Positions 7,477 through 16,967 of a DNA stretch of 64,000 nt are shown piece after piece. Within the stretch, counting starts at the first letter, position 1; each line of letters starts with the position of its first letter. The notes beneath the pieces were generated by a model. The model saw nothing but the letters and a program-made list of their open reading frames with translations. It had not been told where the DNA came from and made no database searches. A program made the position numbers and the translations under genes. Source of the stretch: Gilvimarinus chinensis DSM 19667 (GTDB taxonomy: Bacteria; Pseudomonadota; Gammaproteobacteria; Pseudomonadales; Cellvibrionaceae); contig NZ_KB898710.1 of NCBI RefSeq assembly GCF_000377745.1, forward strand, positions 103,059 through 167,058. Direction: 5' to 3'.

Positions 7477-8646
7477 TTAATCGACAGGGTGCAAGTGAAT
7501 TTGCCGCGTATCTATGCCGCGACGGGCAGGTGGCAGCGATGGATAAAGCTTTTGCATGACCTCCCAGGCCGTTGCTCGATAGGTGGTGAGTTTGCCGCCC
7601 ATGACAGTGAGCACGCGCGGGTTGTTGCGTTGATCCGCCAGCATCATCACGTCGCGGCTGCGCCCAAATGCTGTTCCTTGAGTTTTCGGTAATACCCTAA
7701 GCCCCGCTAACGTTTCGGCTGAAGACGGCAGCACATGCAAATGCGGGAAATAGTGTTTGAGAATAGTGAGTAAGTAGTGGGTTTCGTGAGGGTGGCATTG
7801 CGCCGTTTCAGGCGCGTCGAAGTGTGGCGTTTCGGTGGTGCCCAGCAGTAATTTACCCTGCCAGGGCAGTGCAAATACCGCGCGGCCATCGCTGGGCGAC
7901 TCCAGATAATAATGATGATGGAGAACCGGCGGCAGCAGCAAATGGCTGCCTTGCACTAATTCGACAGGTGGCAGCTCTGGTGTTGGGGTAATCCGTTTGT
8001 TTAACTCGCTTGCCCAGGGTCCCGCGCAGTTGACCAATACCCGGGTGGAGAGGCTTTGATCGCGCCCGCCATGCTGGTAGGTGACCTCCACATGCTTGTT
8101 GGCAATAGTGGCACCGTTAAATCTGGCGGGGTGCATTAGCTCGGCGCCCAACTCGCAGGCCGAGGCCATCACCGCGCGGGTGAGGGCGCGGTCGTCGGTT
8201 TGCGCTTCCTGGTAGCGGTATACCGCTTTTAACTGTTCTGTGCGGATGCCATCGAGATCAGGCCATTGAGCTTTATCGAGACGGCTGAACTTGGTGGTTG
8301 CATCCCAGCCGGACAATAACCGATAGAGGGACAGCCCTGTGTGAATGGTCAGGGGCGAGCGCTGGCTGTTTTTATAAATCGGTATGTGCAATGGGGCGAG
8401 TTTGACAAGCTCTGGGGCGATGCTCAGCAGAATTTCCCGCTCGAGCAACGACTCGCGTACCAGCGAGAACTGGAACGATTCAAGATAGCGTAAACCACCG
8501 TGAATCAGCTTGCTGGAGTTACTGGAGGTGGCGCCGCCGACTTCCGATGCTTCAAATACGGCTACCTTGTAGCCTGCCGCCGCGGCCGCCTGGGCAACGC
8601 CTGCACCGGTAATACCGGCACCAATGATGGTTATGTCGTAACTCAC
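7477..8646 (-). CDS. FAD-dependent oxidoreductase, short GlpD-like
   Basis: 389 residues. It has an N-terminal dinucleotide-binding motif (IIGAGITGAGVAQAAAAAGY), the GlpD signature SSNSSKLIHGGLRYLE and a C-terminal FAD contact MGGKLTTYRATAWEVM, as in glycerol-3-phosphate dehydrogenase. Canonical GlpD is about 500 residues; the extra C-terminal helical domain is missing here and the protein stops just after the FAD-binding region. It may oxidise glycerol-3-phosphate or a related hydroxy acid with a quinone acceptor, but the substrate is uncertain. No glpF, glpK or glpR lies nearby. The start is GTG, with GGGAG at a good distance upstream. Confidence 0.75.
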   Translation of the reverse strand: MSYDITIIGAGITGAGVAQAAAAAGYKVAVFEASEVGGATSSNSSKLIHGGLRYLESFQFSLVRESLLEREILLSIAPELVKLAPLHIPIYKNSQRSPLTIHTGLSLYRLLSGWDATTKFSRLDKAQWPDLDGIRTEQLKAVYRYQEAQTDDRALTRAVMASACELGAELMHPARFNGATIANKHVEVTYQHGGRDQSLSTRVLVNCAGPWASELNKRITPTPELPPVELVQGSHLLLPPVLHHHYYLESPSDGRAVFALPWQGKLLLGTTETPHFDAPETAQCHPHETHYLLTILKHYFPHLHVLPSSAETLAGLRVLPKTQGTAFGRSRDVMMLADQRNNPRVLTVMGGKLTTYRATAWEVMQKLYPSLPPARRGIDTRQIHLHPVD

Positions 8647-8760
8647 GGCACACTCCCTGCACGAATGAAGGGCTCACCGAGGCGGTAAGCCTTGCAAGGA
8701 TGCTAAAAGATTGTGCGCCGGGAGTAAATTGGTCGCGCAGTTTTGCTGCACTTCGAGGTG

Positions 8761-9087
8761 CTAGCTATCGCTGGGCGCTATACCGCCGAAGGGGAAGGGG
8801 GTGACTTTTTCGCCTTTAAACTCGCTGACTTTGGCAGCGCCTTCTTTTTCTACCTCATCGATACGCACAATGGCGTGCATGGGCAGGTAAGAGCGCTTGA
8901 CCCCGGCAAACTCGGCTTTCAGCTTTTCTTCGCCTGGATCGACCACCACCTGACTGCGCTCGCCAAACACAAACTCTTCTACCTCAATAAAGCCGTACAT
9001 TTCGCTTTGGTAGATGGCGCGGGCGAAGACTTCAAAGACCTGTCCCTGATTGTGGAAAATCACCTTATAGATAGGGCGTGAATTCAT
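8761..9087 (-). CDS. DUF1820 family protein
   Basis: 108 residues, soluble, no signal. The sequence IYKVIFHNQGQVFEVFARAIYQ followed by GFIEVEEFVFGERSQVVVDPGEEKL is the hallmark of DUF1820, a small conserved protein of Pseudomonas-like gammaproteobacteria that is often found beside miaB. It is divergent from miaB here, with a shared intergenic promoter region. Its function is not known. The C-terminal KGEKVTPFPFGG tail is also typical of the family. Confidence 0.85.
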   Translation of the reverse strand: MNSRPIYKVIFHNQGQVFEVFARAIYQSEMYGFIEVEEFVFGERSQVVVDPGEEKLKAEFAGVKRSYLPMHAIVRIDEVEKEGAAKVSEFKGEKVTPFPFGGIAPSDS

Positions 9088-9264
9088 GGTGTAAGACGAC
9101 TATCTCTGCTGCTGAAAATGGGCGCGAAGAATAGCATATTCGCGCTTTAATGGAAGTTTTTTGCACAAAAAACAATCATTTTCTGCTTGCGGGCTATGGG
9201 ATTTGCTCGGTGAGCTAGCTATAATGCGCGGCCTTAAATTTCGTCCCAACGCAGGCTTGCATTT

Positions 9265-10626
9265 ATGTCCGCCACCGAGACACCGGTAAAGAAGCTCTAC
9301 ATCAAGACCCACGGCTGCCAGATGAACGAATACGACTCATCGCGCATGCGTGATCTTTTGGGTGAGTCCCACCAAATGGTGGCGACCGAAAACCCCGAAG
9401 AAGCCGATGTGGTGCTGATTAACACCTGCTCTATCCGCGAAAAAGCGCAGGAGAAACTCTTTCACCAGCTGGGGCGCTGGAAACAGCTGAAAGAGAAAAA
9501 CCCGAATATGATTATCGGTGTGGGCGGCTGTGTGGCAAGCCAAGAGGGCGCGGCCATTGCCGAGCGCGCACCTTACGTAGATTTGATTTTTGGCCCGCAA
9601 ACCCTGCATCGCTTACCCGAAATGATGGAGCAGCCTCGCGATAATGGCGCGGTGGTGGTGGACATCAGCTTCCCCGAAATTGAAAAGTTCGACAAGCTGC
9701 CTCAGCCCGATGCCGATGGCGTCAGTGCGTTCGTCTCAATTATGGAAGGCTGCTCTAAGTACTGTACCTTCTGTGTGGTGCCTTATACCCGTGGCGAAGA
9801 AGTCAGCCGTCCGGTGGCCGATGTGATGGCCGAGGTTGTGCACTTAGCCGCTCAGGGGGTACGTGAAATCAACCTGCTGGGTCAGAATGTAAATGCCTAC
9901 CGGGGCGAATCCGACGACGGTATTGTCGATCTGGCGGAGTTGATTACCTTTGTCGCGGCGGTGGACGGTATAGACCGCATCCGCTTTACCACCTCCCACC
10001 CGGTGGAGTTTTCCGACTCGTTGATTGACGTTTACGCCGAAGTCCCCGAGCTGGTCAGCCATCTGCATTTACCGGTGCAAAGCGGCTCGGACCGTATTTT
10101 GATGGCCATGAAGCGCGGCCATACGGCCATTGAGTACAAATCCAAGCTGCGCCGTATTCGCGCCCACCGCCCGAACATCAGTTTTTCCTCCGACTTCATT
10201 ATCGGTTTTCCCGGCGAGAGTGAAGACGATTTTGCTCGCACCATGAAATTGATTGGCGATATTGGCTTTGACACCTCTTTCAGCTTTATCTACAGCCAGC
10301 GTCCGGGCACGCCGGCGTCGGATTTGCCCGACGACACGCCGATGGAGGTTAAAAAGCAGCGCCTGAAAATTCTGCAGGACCGCATTACCCAGCAGGCTCA
10401 GGCGATCAGCCGCCGTATGGTCGGTAACGTAGAGCGAGTGTTGATCTCGGGTTACAGTAAAAAAGATCCGGGCCAGCTGTCGGGGCGTACAGAGAACAAC
10501 CGTGTGGTGAACTTTCGCGCTGATGATCCGGCTCTCATTGGTAAGTTTGCCGATGTGCATATTGATCAGGCGCTGCCCAACTCGCTATTGGGTACCCTTA
10601 TCAGTTCTGAGCTTGATGAGGCGTGA
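9265..10626 (+). CDS. miaB: tRNA-2-methylthio-N6-dimethylallyladenosine synthase MiaB
   Basis: 453 residues, full length. The N-terminal methylthiotransferase (UPF0004) domain has its three cluster cysteines in [25 protein letters not shown] and VGGCVASQ. The radical-SAM motif is CSKYCTFC, followed by the core ([22 protein letters not shown]) and a C-terminal TRAM domain. The enzyme methylthiolates i6A37 of tRNAs reading UNN codons, using two [4Fe-4S] clusters and SAM. A consensus -10 box TATAAT lies at 9220-9225. It begins the conserved miaB-ybeZ-ybeY-ybeX-lnt order, though 191 bases separate it from ybeZ, so a second promoter there is likely. Confidence 0.97.
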   Translation: MSATETPVKKLYIKTHGCQMNEYDSSRMRDLLGESHQMVATENPEEADVVLINTCSIREKAQEKLFHQLGRWKQLKEKNPNMIIGVGGCVASQEGAAIAERAPYVDLIFGPQTLHRLPEMMEQPRDNGAVVVDISFPEIEKFDKLPQPDADGVSAFVSIMEGCSKYCTFCVVPYTRGEEVSRPVADVMAEVVHLAAQGVREINLLGQNVNAYRGESDDGIVDLAELITFVAAVDGIDRIRFTTSHPVEFSDSLIDVYAEVPELVSHLHLPVQSGSDRILMAMKRGHTAIEYKSKLRRIRAHRPNISFSSDFIIGFPGESEDDFARTMKLIGDIGFDTSFSFIYSQRPGTPASDLPDDTPMEVKKQRLKILQDRITQQAQAISRRMVGNVERVLISGYSKKDPGQLSGRTENNRVVNFRADDPALIGKFADVHIDQALPNSLLGTLISSELDEA

Positions 10627-10817
10627 GGGTAAAGCGTAAAGGTTTCATGCTATAACCAGAGGTTTGTTGCCCTGATGTGGTAATAAATAATTTGCCGGTT
10701 GGTGGGCTTCCCCCGTGCTGGTGAATGGTTTAGGCTCTGAGTTGTCAGGGTTTAGCGATAGAGAAAACCCATGGCAACATCACATTTGTGTAACGCAACA
10801 AGAGACATTATCCATCC

Positions 10818-11882
10818 TTGAATAAACATGTCGTGCCCGATACCTCTCAGATTACGTGTGAGGTGACCTTAGAGCCAAATGACAACCGCCGCCTTGCCAG
10901 TCTTTGCGGTCAATTTGACCAGCACCTGCGCCAGATCGAACAGCGCCTGAATATTGAAATCCGCAACCGCGGAAATCATTTTGCGCTTATAGGCAGCCGC
11001 GCTGTGGCAGAAACCGCCGCTGAGGTGCTGCGCGAGCTGTACCGCGAAACCAGCGCCATCGAGTTGACCCCCGACGAAATCCATTTGGCGCTGCAAAGCG
11101 CAGGAATCGAACAGCTTATGCAACAAAACTCTGCCGACACTACGGCTGATACCGAACATACCGATAAAGACACCGAGCAGGGCGAGGAAAAAATTCCCGC
11201 CGGCACGGTGCTGATTCGCACTAAAAAGTGCACCATCAAACCTCGCGGTGTGAACCAGCAGCGCTATGTGCGCTCGGTGCAAACCAACGATATCAACTTT
11301 GGGGTGGGCCCGGCCGGTACCGGTAAAACCTACCTGGCGGTCGCCTGCGCCGTTGAGGCGCTATTGCGTGACGATGTAGAGCGCATTTTGCTGGTGCGTC
11401 CGGCGGTCGAGGCCGGTGAAAAGCTGGGCTTTTTGCCTGGCGATCTGGCTCAAAAAGTGGACCCTTACCTGCGTCCGCTGTACGACGCCTTATTTGAAAT
11501 GCTGGGTTTTGAAACCGTTGGTAAATTGCTAGAACGTAACGTTATCGAAGTTGCTCCCCTTGCTTATATGCGCGGCCGCACTTTGAATAATTCCTTTGTG
11601 ATTTTGGACGAGAGCCAAAACACCACCTGTGAACAGATGAAAATGTTCCTGACTCGAATCGGTTTCGGTTCCACCGCCGTTATTACCGGCGATCCCAGCC
11701 AGATTGACTTGCCGCGGGGTCAGAAATCCGGCCTTAAACACGTGATCGAGGTGCTCGATAACGTAGAAGGTATCAGTTTCACGCACTTTGGCTCTAAGGA
11801 CGTGGTGCGTCACCCTCTGGTGCAGCGCATTGTTGAGGCCTACGACGCCTTTGAAGCGGCCAACCCGGATCGTGAGCGCTGA
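10818..11882 (+). CDS. ybeZ: PhoH-like ATPase YbeZ
   Basis: 354 residues. N-terminal KH-like region ([19 protein letters not shown]) followed by a PhoH P-loop ATPase domain with Walker [15 protein letters not shown], Walker [11 protein letters not shown] and RGRTLNNSF. It is linked to ribosome and RNA quality control together with YbeY. The only start that keeps the full N-terminus is TTG at 10818; the nearby ATG (10828) is out of frame. The stop is followed after two bases by the ybeY ATG, so ybeZ-ybeY-ybeX-lnt form one operon. Confidence 0.93.
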   Translation: MNKHVVPDTSQITCEVTLEPNDNRRLASLCGQFDQHLRQIEQRLNIEIRNRGNHFALIGSRAVAETAAEVLRELYRETSAIELTPDEIHLALQSAGIEQLMQQNSADTTADTEHTDKDTEQGEEKIPAGTVLIRTKKCTIKPRGVNQQRYVRSVQTNDINFGVGPAGTGKTYLAVACAVEALLRDDVERILLVRPAVEAGEKLGFLPGDLAQKVDPYLRPLYDALFEMLGFETVGKLLERNVIEVAPLAYMRGRTLNNSFVILDESQNTTCEQMKMFLTRIGFGSTAVITGDPSQIDLPRGQKSGLKHVIEVLDNVEGISFTHFGSKDVVRHPLVQRIVEAYDAFEAANPDRER

Positions 11883-11884
11883 GC

Positions 11885-12400
11885 ATGACGGTACAGGTGG
11901 ATATTGATATCCAGGTCGATGACGACCAGTTGCCCAGCGACGACGAAGTCCACCGATGGGTGGCGGCGGCAGTCGCAGGCCATCGGGATCAAGCCGAAGT
12001 CAGCCTGTGTATTGTCGACGCCGACACCAGCGCCGAATTAAACGGTCAATACCGGGGTAAGCCATACCCCACCAACGTTCTTTCTTTTCCCGCCGATTTG
12101 CCTGCCGAGCTTGAACTGCCGCTTTTGGGCGACTTAGCCGTGTGCGCCGAGGTTGTTGAGCGCGAGGCCCGTGAGCAGGGCAAAACCCTCAAAGCCCACT
12201 GGGCACACATGCTTGTACACGGCACCTTGCATTTGCTAGGTTACGACCATATTGACGACGCTGAAGCCGAGCACATGGAAGCGCTGGAGACCGACATTAT
12301 CACCGGGCTGGGCTTTGCCCCCCCTTACGCTGAAACCGCCACCGACAATGGTGCGCAAAAGTTTAATACGACAACGACACAGGAATCATCAGTGCCATGA
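11885..12400 (+). CDS. ybeY: Endoribonuclease YbeY (16S rRNA maturation)
   Basis: 171 residues. It contains the UPF0054 zinc motif [11 protein letters not shown], with three histidines that bind the metal, preceded by [11 protein letters not shown] and [12 protein letters not shown]. YbeY processes the 3' end of 16S rRNA and takes part in ribosome quality control with YbeZ. The C-terminal tail of about 25 residues (Thr/Gln-rich) extends beyond the usual domain. Its TGA overlaps the ATG of the next gene (ATGA), indicating coupled translation. Confidence 0.95.
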   Translation: MTVQVDIDIQVDDDQLPSDDEVHRWVAAAVAGHRDQAEVSLCIVDADTSAELNGQYRGKPYPTNVLSFPADLPAELELPLLGDLAVCAEVVEREAREQGKTLKAHWAHMLVHGTLHLLGYDHIDDAEAEHMEALETDIITGLGFAPPYAETATDNGAQKFNTTTTQESSVP

Positions 12401-13260
12401 CGGACGACCCATCGAGTAGCAGCGCGTCGCGCCTCCAGGAGAAACCGGAAAAATCCTGGCTGGATCGAGTGCTCAACGCCTTTTCTGGCGAGCCTAAATC
12501 CCGCGACGACCTACTGGAAATTATAAAAGACGCCGCCGATAACAAACTGCTGGATCAGGAGGCGCTGAGCATTATTGAAGGGGCGCTGGATGTATCCAGC
12601 CTGCAGGCGCGGGAGATCATGATTCCGCGTACACAAATTGTCGCTGTTAAAATTGACGATAAACCCAAAGATTTCCTGCCCAAAATCATCGAATCTGGCC
12701 ACTCGCGATTCCCGGTGATTGGCGACTCAATTGATGATATTAAAGGCATTTTACTGGCCAAAGATTTACTGCGCATGATGCTGGAAGGCAACAACGACTT
12801 CAGCCTTGAGCAAATTATCCGTACCGCCAATATTGTGCCCGAAAGCAAACGTGTCAATGTTTTGTTGCGTGAATTTCGCGAGCAACGCTACCACATGGCC
12901 CTGGTGATCGATGAATACGGCGGTATTTCGGGGCTGATTACCATTGAAGATATTCTGGAAGAGATTGTCGGTGAAATTGAAGATGAAACCGATGAAGAAG
13001 TGTCCGATGAGCACATTAAAAAGGTCAGTGAGACCGATTATGTGATCAAAGCTCTGACGCCCATCGATGATTTTAACGATTACTTTGAGGCGGGTCTGTC
13101 GGATGAGGATTTTGACACCATTGGCGGTATTTTGATGCAGTCTTTTGGTCACTTACCTAAACGCAACGAAACCACCGAGGTGGATGGTTTTACCTTTCGC
13201 GTCCTCTACGCTGATAACCGACAAATTCACTTGGTGCGTTTGACACTTGATCAGCACTGA
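12397..13260 (+). CDS. ybeX: CorC/YbeX family protein (CBS pair plus CorC_HlyC domain)
   Basis: 287 residues. Two CBS domains (about 67-185; [60 protein letters not shown]) precede a C-terminal CorC_HlyC domain ([20 protein letters not shown]). It lacks the DUF21 membrane domain and is cytosolic. The family is tied to magnesium/cobalt efflux and, in E. coli, to ribosome metabolism together with YbeY/YbeZ. It overlaps ybeY by four bases, and the lnt start lies inside its last codons. Confidence 0.93.
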   Translation: MTDDPSSSSASRLQEKPEKSWLDRVLNAFSGEPKSRDDLLEIIKDAADNKLLDQEALSIIEGALDVSSLQAREIMIPRTQIVAVKIDDKPKDFLPKIIESGHSRFPVIGDSIDDIKGILLAKDLLRMMLEGNNDFSLEQIIRTANIVPESKRVNVLLREFREQRYHMALVIDEYGGISGLITIEDILEEIVGEIEDETDEEVSDEHIKKVSETDYVIKALTPIDDFNDYFEAGLSDEDFDTIGGILMQSFGHLPKRNETTEVDGFTFRVLYADNRQIHLVRLTLDQH

Positions 13261-14785
13261 AACCATCGTTACCGGTACCGTCAGTCGCGGGCTTAATCGC
13301 TTGCGCTGGTACAACGCCGCCGCTCTGGCACTGTTTGCCGGAGCTCTGCAGCCCTTGGCGCTAGAGCCTTTTAACCTTTGGCCGCTGGCGCTAGCGGGCC
13401 TCGCTTTTTTTCCGTTACTGTTGTTTAAAGTCTCCACCCGACGAGCGTGGACAGTCGCCCTGGCGTTCGGTGTAGGCTTCTACGGGGTTGGCGTTTCCTG
13501 GATATATGTGGCGATTCATCAGTTCGGCAATGCCTCTGTGTGGTTGGCCGGCCTGCTGACTTTACTGTTTGTGGTCTTTATGGCCGCTATTTTTGCAGTG
13601 CCGTTTGTTATTTGCAGAACGCTTATGGGCCATGGGCGTCTTGGCATCTTATTGGGGTTTCCCGCGTGTTATCTACTGGGTGAATGGCTGCGGTCATGGC
13701 TGCTAACAGGGTTTCCGTGGCTGTATCTGGGGTACGGCCATCTGCACACTCCCCTGGCAGGCTGGGCGCCTTTGTTTGGTGTCATGGGGTTGAGTTTTAT
13801 CGTTGCTTTTACCGCTGCGACGGTGGCGGCCTGGGGCTTTTTTATGCGCCCGTCTGGCAACCTGTGGATGGCGAGCATTATGGCTTGCGCCCTGTGGCTT
13901 GTAGGTTGGCAGCTGCATGATGTGCAGTGGAGCACCGTTAACCGCGACCAACCGATCAGCGTTACCATGATTCAGCCCAATGTGGCGCAAGAACTCAAAT
14001 GGGACCCGGCGTTTGCGCAGCCGACGCTGGATCGCTTGATGGATTTAAGTGAACCCCATTGGGACAGTGACTGGCTGATCTGGCCCGAAGCGGCCGTGCC
14101 GCTCACCTATAACCATGCTCTGGAATTTTTAAATCAGGTCAACCGAAAAGCGGCGGATACCAACACCGGCTTAATCACGGGCATTATTTACGATGATCTC
14201 AGCCGCCGTCGCTACTACAATTCGGTCAGTGGTTTTGGTGAGGCCATGGGCATTTACCATAAGCGCCGCTTAGTGCCCTTTGGTGAATATGTGCCGCTGG
14301 AAGAATGGTTGCGCGGCACCATCGAGTTCTTTGATTTGCCAACCTCTTATATCAATCGCGGTCCAGATGATCAAAGAGGGCTGCTGATTAACGATATCAG
14401 CATTGCCCCCAGCGTTTGTTATGAAGTGGTTTATCCTTCATTGGTGGCTGAGAGCGCCAGGCATCGTAACGTTTTGCTAACGGTCAGCAATGATGCTTGG
14501 TTTGCTGATTCAATAGGGCCTCTGCAGCATTTGCAAATGGCGCAAATGCGAGCGCTTGAAACCGGCCGGTACTTGCTGCGAAGCACCAACAACGGGGTGA
14601 GTGCGATTGTTAACCCTAAGGGTGAAATTGTTGCAAGAAGCCGTCAGTTTGTCAGCGCTACGTTAAGCGGTACTGTTTTTCCTGCTTACGGTGATACCCC
14701 TTTCATGCGTTGGCAAAGTTGGCCGGTGGTGATTTTGTCCTTAGGGTTACTGCTGGGGCTTTTGGCCTCGCAAAGGCGCTTTTAA
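13247..14785 (+). CDS. lnt: Apolipoprotein N-acyltransferase Lnt
   Basis: 512 residues. Several N-terminal membrane segments (about 20-215), including GWIYVAIHQFG- and ANPLxW-like loops, are followed by a periplasmic nitrilase-type domain with the catalytic Glu in WPEAAVPL, Lys in YHKRRLVPFGEYVPLE and Cys in PSVCYEVVYP. Lnt adds the third acyl chain to outer-membrane lipoproteins, of which this window encodes several. The most probable start is TTG at 13247, overlapping ybeX by 14 bases; a later start is possible because no clear ribosome binding site decides it. Confidence 0.94.
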   Translation: MISTETIVTGTVSRGLNRLRWYNAAALALFAGALQPLALEPFNLWPLALAGLAFFPLLLFKVSTRRAWTVALAFGVGFYGVGVSWIYVAIHQFGNASVWLAGLLTLLFVVFMAAIFAVPFVICRTLMGHGRLGILLGFPACYLLGEWLRSWLLTGFPWLYLGYGHLHTPLAGWAPLFGVMGLSFIVAFTAATVAAWGFFMRPSGNLWMASIMACALWLVGWQLHDVQWSTVNRDQPISVTMIQPNVAQELKWDPAFAQPTLDRLMDLSEPHWDSDWLIWPEAAVPLTYNHALEFLNQVNRKAADTNTGLITGIIYDDLSRRRYYNSVSGFGEAMGIYHKRRLVPFGEYVPLEEWLRGTIEFFDLPTSYINRGPDDQRGLLINDISIAPSVCYEVVYPSLVAESARHRNVLLTVSNDAWFADSIGPLQHLQMAQMRALETGRYLLRSTNNGVSAIVNPKGEIVARSRQFVSATLSGTVFPAYGDTPFMRWQSWPVVILSLGLLLGLLASQRRF

Positions 14786-14803
14786 GATGAGCCCTGGCTC
14801 GGG

Positions 14804-15706
14804 TTAATGTTGTATTCGGCCAAAACTGATCTCGTATTTGCCGGCAACGGTTTCGGCCTGAAAAACTTTAGTGTCCGGGTATTTCTGTTTTAACACCGTT
14901 AATAACCGCTGTTTGTCCTCTGTCGGCATATAAGCGCCAAAATAAACTGCGCGTAGTTCTTCTGCTGGAAAGGATTTATCGCTGTACCAGTCGCTTTCGT
15001 CGGTGGATTTTGCCGCTTCGGCGGCATCGACGTTGAAAAAGCAGCGCCACTCTTGTTCGCCTTTGGCCGCCGGTTGTTTACAGAGAAATTTGTCGGCAAA
15101 AAAATCCTGGGTGCGCAATGTTTCGTTGTGCAGTACCACGTTTAATTGCTCTTTGAGGTTGGTAATTTCTGGCCGTGCTGGGACGTACTGCATGGGTTGG
15201 GGTGAGGTAAGACTGGTGTTTTCTCCACATTGAAACTTCAAAACGGCTCCTTTGTGGCTGTTGGCGAAATATTGCCAAGCGGTCAGGTTGTCGGCCTTAG
15301 CTGAAAAGCTGCAAATACGTAAGCTGCGAGTGTAGCGACGCCAATCGCTCATCATTTCATCCAGTTCGCTCTGGCGCTGGTCGACCATCCGGGCCATGAG
15401 CTCTTGCAACACTTCTTCAGCCTCTTCAGGTGAGGCGAAACGCTCTTCATCGCGCCAGCGGCGAATCACCTGTGCCAGAGGGGAGGCGCCACGAGGGTCT
15501 TCACGAGCGAAAATCATGCCGCACGCCGTGCGTATTACACTGGTTAACAGGGTTTGCGGGTCAAAGGATAAAGTGGATCGGTGGTTGAGCTCAAAGGGGT
15601 CGCGATACAGTGCCGGCGCACTCCAGCGCAGGCGGCGCGATTGCAGTATATGTACCGCAGTGGTTGCATCCGTGTATTTGGAAAGAGTATCGGGGTGTTC
15701 GGGCAC
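14804..15706 (-). CDS. DUF2971 domain protein
   Basis: 300 residues, soluble. The N-terminal part (LSKYTDATTAVHILQSRRLRWSAPALYRDPFELN) and the central RSLRICSFSAKADNLTAWQYFANSHKGAVLKF are the conserved blocks of DUF2971, a family of unknown function found sporadically in bacteria, sometimes near defence or stress genes. It is convergent with lnt and divergent from pyrB and has no obvious partner. The GTG start is preceded by AAGGA at six bases. Confidence 0.75.
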   Translation of the reverse strand: MPEHPDTLSKYTDATTAVHILQSRRLRWSAPALYRDPFELNHRSTLSFDPQTLLTSVIRTACGMIFAREDPRGASPLAQVIRRWRDEERFASPEEAEEVLQELMARMVDQRQSELDEMMSDWRRYTRSLRICSFSAKADNLTAWQYFANSHKGAVLKFQCGENTSLTSPQPMQYVPARPEITNLKEQLNVVLHNETLRTQDFFADKFLCKQPAAKGEQEWRCFFNVDAAEAAKSTDESDWYSDKSFPAEELRAVYFGAYMPTEDKQRLLTVLKQKYPDTKVFQAETVAGKYEISFGRIQH

Positions 15707-15927
15707 TTGTTGTCCTTATTGTTGGGGTTAGGGCATTTACAGTGGTATATCGGCCGCAACCCGGTTTTATAAAGTGTTTTAATGCGCCAATCAAGCTGTT
15801 TACTAAGATATTAATAGTGCGCAGAAAAGATTTATGCAAATTGATGGAGCAATGGAACACAATGATTCCACCGCGAAGGTAGGGACGCTAGAATAGGCAC
15901 CCCACCCCAACAGGCAAAGGACATCAC

Positions 15928-16944
15928 GTGATTTTTACTGGCTCTCATATCCTCTCCGTTGAACAATTTGAACGCGCCGACATTGAACGCATCTTTACCG
16001 TGGCCGATGCTATGGCGCCGTATGCCCTGCGCCGCCGGGTTACCCGGGTTTTAGAAGGCGCTATCTTGGGTAATATGTTTTTCGAGCCCAGTACGCGCAC
16101 ACGTATTAGTTTCGGGTGTGCTTTCAATCTGCTGGGGGGCGAGGTTCGAGAAACCACGGGCTTTGAAAGTTCGGCAATTGCCAAAGGCGAGTCTCTTTAC
16201 GACACAGCCCGCGTGTTGTCCGGGTTTTCCGATGTGATTTGTATGCGCCACCCGCAGGAGGGATCGGTGGCTGAGTTTGCCGAGGCCAGTCGTGTTCCGG
16301 TACTTAATGGTGGCGATGGAGCCAACGAGCATCCCAGTCAGGCGCTATTGGATTTGTACACCATTCGCAAAGAGCTTGGCTCTAAAAATCGCGGTATAGA
16401 TGGTCTGCGCATTGCCCTGATTGGCGACTTAAAATACGGCCGTACGGTGCACTCATTGTGCAAGCTGCTTTGCCATTTTAGCCAGGTTCACGTGACCCTG
16501 GTTTCACCCACTGAGCTGGCGATGCCGGAGTCAATTGTTGAAGAGATGCGTGCAGCCGGACACACTGTTATTGTCACCGAAGACTTGACCCAAAGTATCT
16601 CAAGCGTCGACATCGCTTACTCAACCCGGATTCAGGAAGAACGCTTTGCCTCCAAAGAGGAAGCGGATATGTATCGGGGTCGCTTTCGTCTAAATCAGTC
16701 TATTTATACCCAGTACTGTGAGCCCAATACGGTCATTATGCACCCGCTCCCTCGGGATTCCCGCGCTGATGCCAATGAGTTGGATAACGACCTGAATCAA
16801 AACCCCAACCTGGCCATTTTTCGGCAGGCCGATAACGGTGTCTTAGTGCGTATGGCCCTGTTCGCTTTGGTGCTGGATGTTGTGGATCAGGTCGACAAGT
16901 ACGCCCGAGACGTTAACTGGTATAACTCGTTGCGTACTCTGTGA
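15928..16944 (+). CDS. pyrB: Aspartate carbamoyltransferase catalytic subunit PyrB
   Basis: 338 residues. Carbamoyl-phosphate loop FFEPSTRTRISFGCAF, then AKGESLYDTARVLSGFSDVICMRHP, NGGDGANEHPSQALLDLYT, GDLKYGRTVHSL and the C-terminal MHPLPR. It condenses carbamoyl phosphate with aspartate in pyrimidine synthesis. It is longer than E. coli PyrB (311), mostly through a C-terminal extension and an insertion around SKEEADMYRGRFRLNQSIY. No pyrI or dihydroorotase gene is adjacent. The start is GTG, with AAAGG seven bases upstream. Confidence 0.95.
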   Translation: MIFTGSHILSVEQFERADIERIFTVADAMAPYALRRRVTRVLEGAILGNMFFEPSTRTRISFGCAFNLLGGEVRETTGFESSAIAKGESLYDTARVLSGFSDVICMRHPQEGSVAEFAEASRVPVLNGGDGANEHPSQALLDLYTIRKELGSKNRGIDGLRIALIGDLKYGRTVHSLCKLLCHFSQVHVTLVSPTELAMPESIVEEMRAAGHTVIVTEDLTQSISSVDIAYSTRIQEERFASKEEADMYRGRFRLNQSIYTQYCEPNTVIMHPLPRDSRADANELDNDLNQNPNLAIFRQADNGVLVRMALFALVLDVVDQVDKYARDVNWYNSLRTL

Positions 16945-16967
16945 CTTCAGGCGTGACTCGCTGTGGC

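Noticed and set aside
7354-7692. 112-codon plus-strand frame overlapping the end of the GlpD-like gene
   Set aside because: Antisense shadow of a clearly conserved FAD enzyme; no domain and no ribosome site.
10869-11282. 137-codon minus-strand frame inside ybeZ
   Set aside because: Fully antisense to a conserved gene; composition reflects the mirror of its codons.
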